NCBI GenBank assembly: GCA_023390055.1
Contig: JAEWDP010000030.1
Location: 1 to 64,000, forward strand
Source: Pseudomonadota bacterium
GTDB taxonomy: Bacteria > Pseudomonadota > Alphaproteobacteria > Rhizobiales > Rhizobiaceae
Length of the DNA: 64,000 bases
Direction: 5' to 3'
In this document: positions 8,230-16,050 of the stretch, one piece after another
Numbering within the stretch: position 1 is the stretch's first letter
Layout of the letters: each line of letters opens with the position of its first letter
Notes under the pieces: model-generated
Database searches by the model: none
Seen by the model: the letters and a program-made list of their open reading frames with translations, nothing else
What the model was told of the DNA's origin: nothing
Position numbers and translations under genes: made by a program

Positions 8230-8265
8230 GGGCGAACCAAACCACCACCACTAGAGGAGAAGAGC

Positions 8266-9435
8266 GTGTCTTTCAAGATTTACGGTCAGCACGACGAAAG
8301 AACCATCAGGCAAATGGAAACGTGTATGGGCACTGGCAGCGCGGCTGCCGGCGTTCTCTGCGCGGACGGCCATCTCGGCTACGCACACCCTATCGGCGGT
8401 GTTGTTGGCTATACCGACCACATAAGCATCAGTGGCGTTGGATTTGATATAGCCTGCGGAAACATGGCCGTTCGTCTCGATACACCCTACGCAGACATCA
8501 GCAGCCGTATCGGCACGATCCTGCAGGATATACAGCGGGTGGTGTCGTTCGGTGTCGGACGAAAGAACGAAGAGCGGGTCGATCACGAACTTTTCGAAAG
8601 CGATCTTTGGGAGGCGGCCGACGTGTCGGACCTCAAGTCTATGGCGCAAGGCCAGCTTGGCACGGTCGGCTCCGGCAACCACTACGTCGATATCTTCGAA
8701 GACGAGGACGGATCTACTTGGATTGGTGTCCACTTTGGCTCCCGCGGTCTCGGACACAAGATCACGACGAAGTATCTTGCCATGGCGGGCGCTAAGGATG
8801 GCATGGAAGTGCCCCCGGCGCTCCTGCCTGCCGACCATGACATGGGGCGCGGCTATCTTGCAGGCATAGAACTCGGCGGACTCTACGCTTACGCCGGCCG
8901 TGAATGGGTCGTGGAGCGGGTTCGCCAAATAATCGGCGGAAAGGCAACGTTCAGCGCCCACAACCACCACAACTGGGCGTGGCGCGAGACGCATAATGGC
9001 ACTGACATGTGGGTCGTCCGCAAGGGTGCAACTCCGGCATTCCCTGACCAGTACGGCTTTGTCGGTGGGTCGATGGGCGATGACGCCGTGATCTTGCGCG
9101 GCGTAGATACTCCTGAGAGTAAGGCGAGCCTTTACTCCACAGTCCACGGTGCTGGCCGTGTTATGTCTCGAAATGAAGCTAGAGGCAAGTTCATCAAGGT
9201 CGACGGGAAGAAGATCCGTCAACCAGGAAAGGTCCGCCACGATGAGTGGCAACAGTGGATCCGTGAGAAAGGCGTTACCGTCCTTGGTAGTGACTTGGAC
9301 GAGGCACCGCAGGCATACCGTCGCCTGCCAGATGTTCTGGCCGCTCACGCCGGAACGATCGATATCGTCCACACGCTGAAGCCTCGCGGCGTCATCATGG
9401 CGGGGGCCAACGAGTTCGATCCGTACAAGGATTGA
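8266..9435 (+). CDS. rtcB: RtcB-type RNA ligase
   Basis: A 389-aa protein close to normal RtcB length. Diagnostic motifs in order: DGHLGYAHPIGGV, GVGFDIACGN (metal-binding Cys), GTVGSGNHYVD, HFGSRGLGH, NHHNWAW, RKGATPA, GSMGDDAVILRG, and STVHGAGRVMSR with the guanylylated His at about residue 294. RtcB joins 2',3'-cyclic-phosphate (or 3'-phosphate) and 5'-OH RNA ends using GTP and Mn2+. GTG start preceded by AGAGGAGAAGAGC. In a phage with tRNA genes it is a plausible repair enzyme for tRNAs cut by host anticodon nucleases. Confidence 0.93.
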   Translation: MSFKIYGQHDERTIRQMETCMGTGSAAAGVLCADGHLGYAHPIGGVVGYTDHISISGVGFDIACGNMAVRLDTPYADISSRIGTILQDIQRVVSFGVGRKNEERVDHELFESDLWEAADVSDLKSMAQGQLGTVGSGNHYVDIFEDEDGSTWIGVHFGSRGLGHKITTKYLAMAGAKDGMEVPPALLPADHDMGRGYLAGIELGGLYAYAGREWVVERVRQIIGGKATFSAHNHHNWAWRETHNGTDMWVVRKGATPAFPDQYGFVGGSMGDDAVILRGVDTPESKASLYSTVHGAGRVMSRNEARGKFIKVDGKKIRQPGKVRHDEWQQWIREKGVTVLGSDLDEAPQAYRRLPDVLAAHAGTIDIVHTLKPRGVIMAGANEFDPYKD

Positions 9436-9502
9436 TAAACAGCGGGTGGCGCGCATAACCGGCGTTACCACCAGCATCACACCACCACTAGAGGAGACTG
9501 AA

Positions 9503-9853
9503 ATGAGCGAGAGAAGATTACCGCTATACTTAAATGATTGGTCAGAGTCCGGCGAAGCCGGGATGATCTCGGACTTCGACATCACCGCTGACGCGCTGTC
9601 GGGCGCGTCGGTTGTTGTCGCAAGTTACACCTACGATTGTTATAGCGGCGACGCATACGTGCTGCTCGAGCGCGATGGGAAGTTTTTTGAGGTCCATGGG
9701 TCGCATTGCTCGTGTTACGGCCTCGAAGGTCAGTGGGAGCCCGAAGAAGCCAGCCGCGAGTCCGTGGTTCATCGTGTCAAAAACGGCACTTGGTTTGATG
9801 ACGAGCCGGGGGTTAAGGCCGCTATCCTTTCCGCTTTGGAGGCCGCCCAATGA
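9503..9853 (+). CDS. Hypothetical phage protein (116 aa)
   Basis: ATG at 9503 is chosen because AGAGGAGACTGAA precedes it; an in-frame GTG at 9446 lies in the leader. The product is acidic, with a central YTYDCYSGDAYVLLERDGKFFEVHGSHCSCYG segment that suggests a small beta domain with paired Cys/His. Function not recognised. ATGA overlap with the next gene. Confidence 0.65.
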   Translation: MSERRLPLYLNDWSESGEAGMISDFDITADALSGASVVVASYTYDCYSGDAYVLLERDGKFFEVHGSHCSCYGLEGQWEPEEASRESVVHRVKNGTWFDDEPGVKAAILSALEAAQ

Positions 9854-10629
9854 CCCCCACCACCACAGCCACAGCCGCCGCCAATAGCAACTTCGACCCC
9901 ATGTCTATTGACAGATCCCCCACCGAACCAACAACGGCTGGTGTAGGCCACAACCGCCCCGCCAACGAACTGATTTTCGAAGAAATCAACGACCTTTACG
10001 ACGAATGCAAAAATTGGGCGGACGGCGAGCCGATCACATCCGAAGCCATGGCCGACGCCGTGACTGATCTGCGCACCCGCATCCATGATGCCGGGAAGCG
10101 CGCCGACGAGTTGCGTAAGGAAGAAAAGCGCCCATTAGACGACCAGATCAAGGCATTACAAGATACCTACAACCCATTCATCCAGCCGCGCCGTGGTAAA
10201 GTCGATATGGCTAAGTCGGCACTGGACGATCTTCTAACCCCGTGGCGCAACGCCAAAGCCAAGGCAGCCGCCGAGGAAGCCCGCAGGCAAGCGGAGGAGG
10301 CCGCTGCTGCCCGTGAGGCCGCCAATGCCGCGATGCAAGCCAGTGCGGGCAATCTGGCCGAAAGAGAGGCCGCCGAGGAGGCTTTGGCCGATGCGAAGAA
10401 GCTGGAAAAAACAGCCAAGCGGGCCGACAAAGCAGCGACCACCGGCACGGGGCTGCGGACGACGTGGGAAGTCACGTTGGTGGATGAAGACGCCGCTATG
10501 GAATGGTGTTGGGCGCGTGCCAAGGATGAAGTGCTGGCCGTGGCGCAGCGGAATGCTGAAGAATGCGTTAGGGCGGGGGTTCGGAGTGTGCCGGGGTTCT
10601 CGGTTGAAGAGCGGAAGGTGGCGCGGTGA
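9850..10629 (+). CDS. Long coiled-coil phage protein (259 aa)
   Basis: An acidic, Ala/Glu-rich protein. A disordered N-terminus carries the GVGHNRP motif often seen in alphaproteobacterial phage proteins. A long coiled coil spans about residues 70-195. A C-terminal domain (LRTTWEVTLVDEDAAMEWCW...VPGFSVEERKVAR) ends the chain. The family occurs in recombination regions of phages, but I cannot assign a function. Overlaps both neighbours by four bases. Confidence 0.65.
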   Translation: MTPTTTATAAANSNFDPMSIDRSPTEPTTAGVGHNRPANELIFEEINDLYDECKNWADGEPITSEAMADAVTDLRTRIHDAGKRADELRKEEKRPLDDQIKALQDTYNPFIQPRRGKVDMAKSALDDLLTPWRNAKAKAAAEEARRQAEEAAAAREAANAAMQASAGNLAEREAAEEALADAKKLEKTAKRADKAATTGTGLRTTWEVTLVDEDAAMEWCWARAKDEVLAVAQRNAEECVRAGVRSVPGFSVEERKVAR

Positions 10630-11387
10630 GCCGCACACTAATATGGTGGTCGACTGGCGCGGCGAGTTTCGTTGCCGCGCAGTTGACGCTTCGCGACAAC
10701 CCGTCGGCAATTGTCGTGAGGTGCGAAACCGACAACGAAGATCCGGACAACTATCGGTTTGAGGCTGACGCCATGCGCCGCATCAACACCAATGTCACTC
10801 TGTTGCGTAGCGACAAATATGAAAATGTTTGGGACGTTTGGCAAAAGCGCCGCTACATGTCAGGAGTCAATGGCGCGCCGTGTACGTCGGAAATGAAGAT
10901 CGCGCCGCGCCTCGCATTTCAGAAACCCGACGATCTGCATGTGTTTGGCTATACTGCCGATCGGGAAGACGTTGAGCGATTCGAGCGGTTGAAGGAAAAC
11001 TATTTCGAGTTGAAAGTTTCCGCGCCGCTAGTTGATGCCGGTATAACCAAGGCAGCCAGCCTGGCGATGGTGGAACGGGCCGGGTTAAAGCTGCCGCGCA
11101 GCTACGCTATGGGGTTTCCGAATGCAAATTGCCTCGGAACCGGCTACGTAAAGGCGACGAGTCCTGATTATTGGTCGCTGTATCGTTTTCACTTCCCGGA
11201 AAACTTCGCGCGCACGGCAGCATATGCCCGTGAGATTGGTGCCAGGTTGACGCGGATTCACGGTGAACGGTGCTTCATCGATGAAATCCCAGCCGATTGG
11301 CCGATGCTCAACCCTATCGTTCCAGCTTGCGACTTTCTGTGTGCTCTAGCCGAGAACGATAATCAAAGAAGAGAGGAGGCAGCATGA
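10626..11387 (+). CDS. PP-loop ATPase, PAPS-reductase-like
   Basis: A 253-aa protein starting at GTG overlapping the previous stop. STGAASFVA at residues 9-17 occupies the position of the SGGxDS PP-loop that binds ATP in N-type ATP pyrophosphatases. The rest resembles phage proteins called phosphoadenosine phosphosulfate reductase. Cys occur in NGAPCTSEMK and NANCLGTGY. True PAPS reduction is doubtful without partner enzymes; nucleotide or DNA/tRNA thiolation-type chemistry is equally possible. C-terminus carries ENDN. Confidence 0.7.
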   Translation: MSRTLIWWSTGAASFVAAQLTLRDNPSAIVVRCETDNEDPDNYRFEADAMRRINTNVTLLRSDKYENVWDVWQKRRYMSGVNGAPCTSEMKIAPRLAFQKPDDLHVFGYTADREDVERFERLKENYFELKVSAPLVDAGITKAASLAMVERAGLKLPRSYAMGFPNANCLGTGYVKATSPDYWSLYRFHFPENFARTAAYAREIGARLTRIHGERCFIDEIPADWPMLNPIVPACDFLCALAENDNQRREEAA

Positions 11388-11629
11388 GCGACTTAAAACA
11401 CATGACGCCCGCCGAATTGCGGAAGGAGATCGCCGGGATTTCCAACTGGCGCGCCAAGAAAGAGGCAGAGGCCAAGGCGCTAGAGGCTCGTGCCGCATCG
11501 TTGCGACAGTCGGCCGACGAAGAAGACCGCGCTGCCGGTGAGTTGCGGCGCCGTGCGCACAACATGGGGCAGCGTGAAGCGTGGGCTCGCACCTATTTGG
11601 CGCAAAAGGAGGTAGCTAATGCCAGATAA
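11384..11629 (+). CDS. Small coiled-coil protein (81 aa)
   Basis: ATGA overlap with the preceding gene. Helical throughout, with charged heptads (KKEAEAKALEARAASLRQSADEED) and a basic second half. No known family; likely structural or an adaptor. Confidence 0.55.
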   Translation: MSDLKHMTPAELRKEIAGISNWRAKKEAEAKALEARAASLRQSADEEDRAAGELRRRAHNMGQREAWARTYLAQKEVANAR

Positions 11630-11915
11630 CAAACCCACCTACATGATCGCCCACGGCTCCGCAGCCGTTCAAGCGGCGCGTATTATTGCGAACGTCCAAG
11701 CCGAACAAAGGCGCAAGCGCGCCGAAGCCTATTACATGGCCGCCGAATGGCACGACAAACAACAGGCCAGTTGCCTGGATATCGCCAACGACGAGCCGCG
11801 TATTGGTGCGGCAACAAGGGAGCGCGCCAAGGTTGCCGCAACGCATCACGGCGCTAGTTCGGCGGGCTTGCGGCTAGCCGCTACGCAGTTGATGCGTGCC
11901 GTGTCCAAGGTTTGA
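11619..11915 (+). CDS. Small helical protein (98 aa)
   Basis: Overlaps the preceding gene by 11 bases; AGGAGG lies inside the upstream gene just before the ATG. Alpha-helical, basic, Ala-rich (IANVQAEQRRKRAEAYYMAAEWHDK). Unrecognised. Last gene of the 9.5-11.9 kb coupled run. Confidence 0.55.
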   Translation: MPDNKPTYMIAHGSAAVQAARIIANVQAEQRRKRAEAYYMAAEWHDKQQASCLDIANDEPRIGAATRERAKVAATHHGASSAGLRLAATQLMRAVSKV

Positions 11916-11944
11916 GTACATCTTCGGCCACCACCACGACACGT

Positions 11945-11996
11945 TAACAGGCCATATCTGGCCGGTTAGTGCCGATAACGCATCATAACAGGCCAT
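11945..11996 (+). repeat. Pair of direct repeats before a methyltransferase gene
   Basis: TAACAGGCCAT occurs at 11945-11955 and 11986-11996, 41 bases apart (about four helical turns). Each is followed by a GTTAGT. The first copy forms the palindrome GGCCATATCTGGCC. Likely regulatory for the downstream methyltransferase; the binder is unknown. Confidence 0.4.
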
Positions 11997-12067
11997 TTAT
12001 GCACGTTAGTATATCACCACCCGCGCATCACCAGCGCAGAGGTGGGCACCACAATGAGGAGACTACT

Positions 12068-12868
12068 ATGAGAATTGAGCGCATCGGCGACGCCGTGCTG
12101 TACAATGGCGATTGCCTGGAGGTCATGGCGACGCTGGATGCGGTCGACCATGTGATTGGCGACCCGCCATACGAAAAGGAAGCCCACAAGACCGGGCGTA
12201 GAACGCAAGCCAGCATCAAGCGCGGCGTGAATGCGGATCTGGACTTTGCGGCAATTTCCGAAACCCTGCGTGACGACGTATCGGCCGCCGCCCACCGCCT
12301 GTCGCAGGGGTGGGTTTTGTGGTTTTGCCAGGCCGAGGCTGTGGGCGACTGGCGCGATTCGCTTGAACTGGCTGGCGCCAAGTACAAGCGCGCGATGATC
12401 TGGGTGAAGCCGGACAGCACGCCGCAGCTTAATGGACAGATGCCTGCGCCAGGTTATGAATCCATGCCGCTGGCGTGGTCTGGCGAAGGCCATAGCCGCT
12501 GGAACGCAGGCGGCAAGCGTGGCGTCTACACGCACCTTACCAATCAGCGCGACCGTGACGGCAGGCACCCGACGGAAAAGCCCGTTCCGCTGATGCGCGA
12601 GTTGTTGGCCGACTTTACCAATCCCGGCCAGACGATCCTTGATCCTTTCTGCGGCTCCGGCACTACCGGCGTTGCGTGCGCAAAGATGGGCCGCAAGTTC
12701 ATCGGCATCGAACTGGATCCGAAGTACTTCGACGTTGCGTGTGAGCGCATCGAGAAGGCTTACGCGCAAGGTGACATGTTCCTCGAGTCGGTGCGCCGCA
12801 AGGAGAAACCTGCCGACATGTTTGTGGCGAATGACAATTCACCGGCTGGTGACAAGGAGGCAGCCTAA
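12068..12868 (+). CDS. Beta-class DNA methyltransferase (N6-A/N4-C)
   Basis: A 266-aa protein. DPPY (catalytic motif IV) at residues 32-35 precedes DPFCGSGTTG (AdoMet motif I) near the C-terminus, the order of beta-class amino-methyltransferases such as CcrM. ATG at 12068 follows ATGAGGAGACTACT; the upstream in-frame ATG at 11969 would include repeat DNA. No cognate restriction gene is nearby, so it is an orphan enzyme, probably protecting phage DNA or mimicking host methylation. C-terminus carries VANDNS. Confidence 0.85.
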   Translation: MRIERIGDAVLYNGDCLEVMATLDAVDHVIGDPPYEKEAHKTGRRTQASIKRGVNADLDFAAISETLRDDVSAAAHRLSQGWVLWFCQAEAVGDWRDSLELAGAKYKRAMIWVKPDSTPQLNGQMPAPGYESMPLAWSGEGHSRWNAGGKRGVYTHLTNQRDRDGRHPTEKPVPLMRELLADFTNPGQTILDPFCGSGTTGVACAKMGRKFIGIELDPKYFDVACERIEKAYAQGDMFLESVRRKEKPADMFVANDNSPAGDKEAA

Positions 12869-12896
12869 TGGCCAAACTCACCAAAGCACAAGCCGC

Positions 12897-12930
12897 TTGA
12901 CAAATTTGTAAAGAGGTGGCAAAACATAAT
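12897..12930 (+). promoter_or_regulatory. Promoter P2 with palindromic operator
   Basis: TTGACA (12897-12902) with ACAAATTTGT (12900-12909), the same block as P1. The best -10-like sequence, CATAAT (12925-12930), is 22 bases away, too far for a standard promoter, so the -10 is uncertain. The TGA of a 10-codon ORF (12868-12900, MAKLTKAQAA) falls within the -35 block, as if a promoter cassette had cut a gene short. Confidence 0.6.
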
Positions 12931-12979
12931 TACCGACTAAACACCGCACCAACTAACCACCACACCGAGGAGACGACAA

Positions 12980-13222
12980 ATGACCTTCACAACCTGGCTC
13001 GATACATTCACCGCTGAAAAAGGTCTGGACATGGACCGCGTCTTTACCGTCGAAGGTGCCAGCGGCCAGAACTACATCCCGCTTGGTTGCGTACTCGATG
13101 CGGTGAAGTCCACTAGCAAGCGCGAGCAAGAGCAGATCAAGGCCACCATCGTCAAAATCGACTTCATGAACGGCGATGTCTGCCACTTCTTCAACCACCT
13201 TGCGAAGGCGCTGGCAATTTAG
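12980..13222 (+). CDS. Hypothetical phage protein (80 aa)
   Basis: First gene after promoter P2, with CGAGGAGACGACAA before the ATG. A compact 80-aa, mostly helical protein (TFTTWLDTFTAEKGLDM..., ending FFNHLAKALAI). No recognised domain. Being alone under a shared operator with rtcB suggests an early regulatory or host-takeover role, which is inference. Confidence 0.65.
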   Translation: MTFTTWLDTFTAEKGLDMDRVFTVEGASGQNYIPLGCVLDAVKSTSKREQEQIKATIVKIDFMNGDVCHFFNHLAKALAI

Positions 13223-13284
13223 GCCAGCCATCCGCCCATGCGGCCGCCTCACCAGCGGCCACCATGCCACCATGAGGAGACACC

Positions 13285-14640
13285 ATGAACGCCATTGCCA
13301 GACAAAGCACCGTCGGCGACCTTGTCGAGGAATACGAACAAAAGCACGCCGCCATCGATCAGGCAATTGCTGATTTTGAGGCGGCTTTTTCGCGTCTTGA
13401 GCTGTCCGCCAGCGTGCAGGGTAAGTTCGTCGCGCCAGTTACCCGCCACAGACCGTACCTATCGGCAAGGGATCTACGCAGTAACCTTCTGAAATCCGGC
13501 TGGAAGGCGGTTTATGACCGACTGCAGATAGACCGCATTGCCAGCGCGAAAGACAAGAAGCTTTTCGAGCGCACGCTTGAAGATCCGCCGGAGCTCACAT
13601 TTGACAATGCCAAGGCGACGTTTGGCGACTACCTTATGCGGCCACGTTACCATATTCTGCGCGGATTGGCCGAGGTATTCGCTGATCTGGATCCAGCCTT
13701 CAAATCGCACAGCAAGGTAAAAATTGGCGTCAAGGGGCTGCCGAAGCGCGTCATTATCTATTGGGGAGAATATAGCGGATACGGCCGGGACAAGTTCAAC
13801 GACATTGCGAATGCTGTTGCCGCATATCAGGGCAAGCCGCCGATCGAATATGCGGAAATCACTGAAATCAACGAATGCAGAAGACGGGGCGAAGATGCCG
13901 TACTCGATGGCCGGCCTATCCCCGCGTACAAGGACGGCAAGAAAACAGAGTACGTCCCGCCGAATCGCGGCCTAACCGTCCGTATCTTTGGGAATGGCAA
14001 CGCTCATGTATTCTTTGACACCATAGCCCTGACCGACATCAACCGAGCTCTTGCCGAGTTCTACGGTGAAGTGCTGCCCGACGTTGAGGAAGAGGATGCA
14101 AAACCACAAGACAGCACGGCTGTATCAAAGGATCTGCAGTTCTACTGGTCGCCGGAAGACGTAATCGACCGGGCGCTCGAATTTGCTGGCGTCTATAATC
14201 TGAAGGAATGGCACAACAACCCGCCGGAGCCTTCGCGCATCCTTGAGCCATCCTGCGGCGATGGCCGGATAATGGATGCTGTCCACAAGCGTGGCCATCG
14301 CGTGTTGGGCTTTGAATACCACGCTGGCCGTGCCGCTGAAGCGCGCGCCAAAGGTCACTCCGTCGTTACCGGCAATTTCCTTGAGCAGCCAGCAACGGCT
14401 GACTTCGATTTCGTCATTATGAACCCGCCGTTCTACGGCCGGCACTACGTCAAGCATGTTCGCCATGCACTGAAGTTCCTAAAGCCTGGCGGTGTGCTGG
14501 TTAGCATCCTGCCGGCTACGGCACACTACGATCACAAGGAGCTCGATGGCGATTGGCTGGATCTTCCCGTCGGCAGCTTCTCCGAAGCCGGAACCAACGT
14601 GCCGACTGGACTTCTCAAGATTAGGACACCACGCGCATGA
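13285..14640 (+). CDS. DUF4942 plus class I methyltransferase fusion
   Basis: A 451-aa protein in two parts. Residues 1-270 resemble DUF4942, a domain that accompanies phage methyltransferases. Residues 285-450 form an AdoMet-dependent methyltransferase with ILEPSCGDGRI (motif I) and MNPPF (motif IV), the order of gamma-type or rRNA-type amino-methyltransferases. Likely modifies DNA. Start after ATGAGGAGACACC. Overlaps the next gene (ATGA). Confidence 0.8.
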   Translation: MNAIARQSTVGDLVEEYEQKHAAIDQAIADFEAAFSRLELSASVQGKFVAPVTRHRPYLSARDLRSNLLKSGWKAVYDRLQIDRIASAKDKKLFERTLEDPPELTFDNAKATFGDYLMRPRYHILRGLAEVFADLDPAFKSHSKVKIGVKGLPKRVIIYWGEYSGYGRDKFNDIANAVAAYQGKPPIEYAEITEINECRRRGEDAVLDGRPIPAYKDGKKTEYVPPNRGLTVRIFGNGNAHVFFDTIALTDINRALAEFYGEVLPDVEEEDAKPQDSTAVSKDLQFYWSPEDVIDRALEFAGVYNLKEWHNNPPEPSRILEPSCGDGRIMDAVHKRGHRVLGFEYHAGRAAEARAKGHSVVTGNFLEQPATADFDFVIMNPPFYGRHYVKHVRHALKFLKPGGVLVSILPATAHYDHKELDGDWLDLPVGSFSEAGTNVPTGLLKIRTPRA

Positions 14641-15029
14641 CCACCATCCCCAAGCCATCGATATTACCGATAACCCCGACCGCTGACGCCGACGATAATC
14701 CAACCACCTGCATGGCGTGCGGGCGGATAGCAATCGGCGTGGGTAGGGCCATCAAAAAGGGCGGCCGCGTCATCGATAACGGATTCCTCTGTAAAGGATG
14801 CATCACCGCTGTGTCTGATTTGTCCAAGATGGACCGCCTGTCGGTCTATGAACTTCGTGCCCTTGATGCGGGGGTTGATGCCGTCGGCGACTGGATCGCC
14901 GAGCATGGGATTACGGATTTGGCCCATTACGACGATTTAATGCAGAGGATGATGGTGAAAGCGGCGTGGGAGGGTTGCATTCGCGGCGTTCGGGCGGCCT
15001 TGAAGGATGATCGGGAGAGTCCGTTCTAA
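14637..15029 (+). CDS. Zinc-finger-like protein (130 aa)
   Basis: An N-terminal C-x2-C (CMACG) and a second C-x2-C (CKGC) about 27 residues on suggest one zinc site. The C-terminal half (YELRALDAGVDAVGDWIAEHGITDLAHYDDLMQ) is helical and resembles small phage DUF6511-type proteins; this resemblance is from memory. Ends in ESPF. Coupled to the methyltransferase gene. Confidence 0.6.
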   Translation: MTTIPKPSILPITPTADADDNPTTCMACGRIAIGVGRAIKKGGRVIDNGFLCKGCITAVSDLSKMDRLSVYELRALDAGVDAVGDWIAEHGITDLAHYDDLMQRMMVKAAWEGCIRGVRAALKDDRESPF

Positions 15030-15030
15030 A

Positions 15031-15048
15031 ATAACGAAAAATCGTTAT
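15031..15048 (+). promoter_or_regulatory. Inverted repeat, probable operator of the XRE gene
   Basis: ATAACGA-AAAA-TCGTTAT is a perfect 7-bp inverted repeat in the short AT-rich gap before the XRE-type regulator. A further half-site, CTAACGA, lies at about 15063. Position and symmetry suit autoregulation by the dimeric HTH protein encoded next. Confidence 0.5.
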
Positions 15049-15095
15049 AGTGGACTTTAGCAACTAACGACTTTTCACTATATATAGGGTGTAAG

Positions 15096-15302
15096 ATGAC
15101 GAACGAAGAATTTCGCGCCATCCGAAAGCGTCTCGGTCTCACGCAGGCGCAGTTAGCCGCCGTTCTTCTGTACCCTCGCGCGCAGCAGGTGTCGGAAATC
15201 GAACGGCAGACCAATCCGAAGCCAGTGCCGCGGCATGTGGCTTTGCTCATGAGGGCATACGATGAAGGATACCGACCAAGAGATTGGCCAACCCCTGGGT
15301 AG
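15096..15302 (+). CDS. XRE/Cro-type transcriptional regulator (68 aa)
   Basis: Residues 5-45 fit a helix-turn-helix (FRAIRKRLGLTQAQLAAVLL...QQVSEIERQ) of the XRE family. At 68 aa it is Cro-sized with no oligomerisation domain. The gap in front holds an inverted repeat. It could be the Cro-like switch or a minor regulator; a full-length repressor is not visible in the window. Its 3' end overlaps the HNH gene by about 40 bases. Confidence 0.75.
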   Translation: MTNEEFRAIRKRLGLTQAQLAAVLLYPRAQQVSEIERQTNPKPVPRHVALLMRAYDEGYRPRDWPTPG

Positions 15303-16050
15303 GATTTGCACCAAGTGCCATACGTTTAAGCTATTCGCCGAATTCAACAAGAAGACGAAAGCAAAGTACGGCGTAAACAATGAGTGCCGTAAGTGCCAAA
15401 AGGTGTCAAACAGGATCGCATACGAGAAGAATCCCGAGCCGAGGATTGCGGCCGCAAAAGCAAGGCGGGAAGCGAACCCAGACCAAAGAAAAGTATGGGA
15501 CGCGGCATACCGGGCGCGTAACCCAGAGAAGGTAAGAGAGGCTATCGCTCGGCACTATGAAAACAATCCTGATGCGCTTGAGCGTCGTAAGGAGACCACT
15601 GCTCTGTGGAAGAAGAACAATCCGGAGAAGGTGAGGGAGATTACCCAAAGGGCGCAGGCTAAGGCGTTGGAGAAGGTAGAGAACCGCATTCACTCGTCCG
15701 TGTCTCGGGCAATGCGCTCAGCCCTTGCGAAAGGCGGCAAAGAGGGGCGCACGACCTTCGAGATCCTCGGCTATTCTCGTGAGGAGCTAATGGCTCATCT
15801 AGAGCGGCAATTTAAGCCAGGAATGTCGTGGGACAACTACGGTCTCCACGGCTGGCACATCGACCACGTAGTCCCCAAAAGCTTGTTTACCTTCAACTCC
15901 ATCGACGACCAAGCATTCAAAGTATGTTGGGCGCTGTCGAACCTGCAGCCTTTGTGGGCATCTGAAAATCGCAGAAAATTCAACAAATATGACGGCCGCG
16001 TACCGATCGCAGCAAACGATAATGAGCCATTCAGAGAGGAAACAGCATGA
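15262..16050 (+). CDS. HNH endonuclease with N-terminal zinc motif
   Basis: A 262-aa protein. The N-terminus has CTKCHTF...CRKCQ (treble-clef-like zinc site), then repeated basic ANPDQRK-like segments that look DNA-binding. A C-terminal HNH core follows (WHIDHVVPKS...LSNLQPLWASENRRK). The layout is common to free-standing phage HNH endonucleases, some of them homing enzymes. It sits directly upstream of the primase-helicase with an ATGA overlap. Confidence 0.75.
   Translation: MKDTDQEIGQPLGRICTKCHTFKLFAEFNKKTKAKYGVNNECRKCQKVSNRIAYEKNPEPRIAAAKARREANPDQRKVWDAAYRARNPEKVREAIARHYENNPDALERRKETTALWKKNNPEKVREITQRAQAKALEKVENRIHSSVSRAMRSALAKGGKEGRTTFEILGYSREELMAHLERQFKPGMSWDNYGLHGWHIDHVVPKSLFTFNSIDDQAFKVCWALSNLQPLWASENRRKFNKYDGRVPIAANDNEPFREETA

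Noticed and set aside
15096..15302. XRE gene as the lysogeny (CI) repressor
   Set aside because: Only 68 aa with no oligomerisation or cleavage domain; the gap before it carries a different dyad (ATAACGA/TCGTTAT) from the regulon palindrome.
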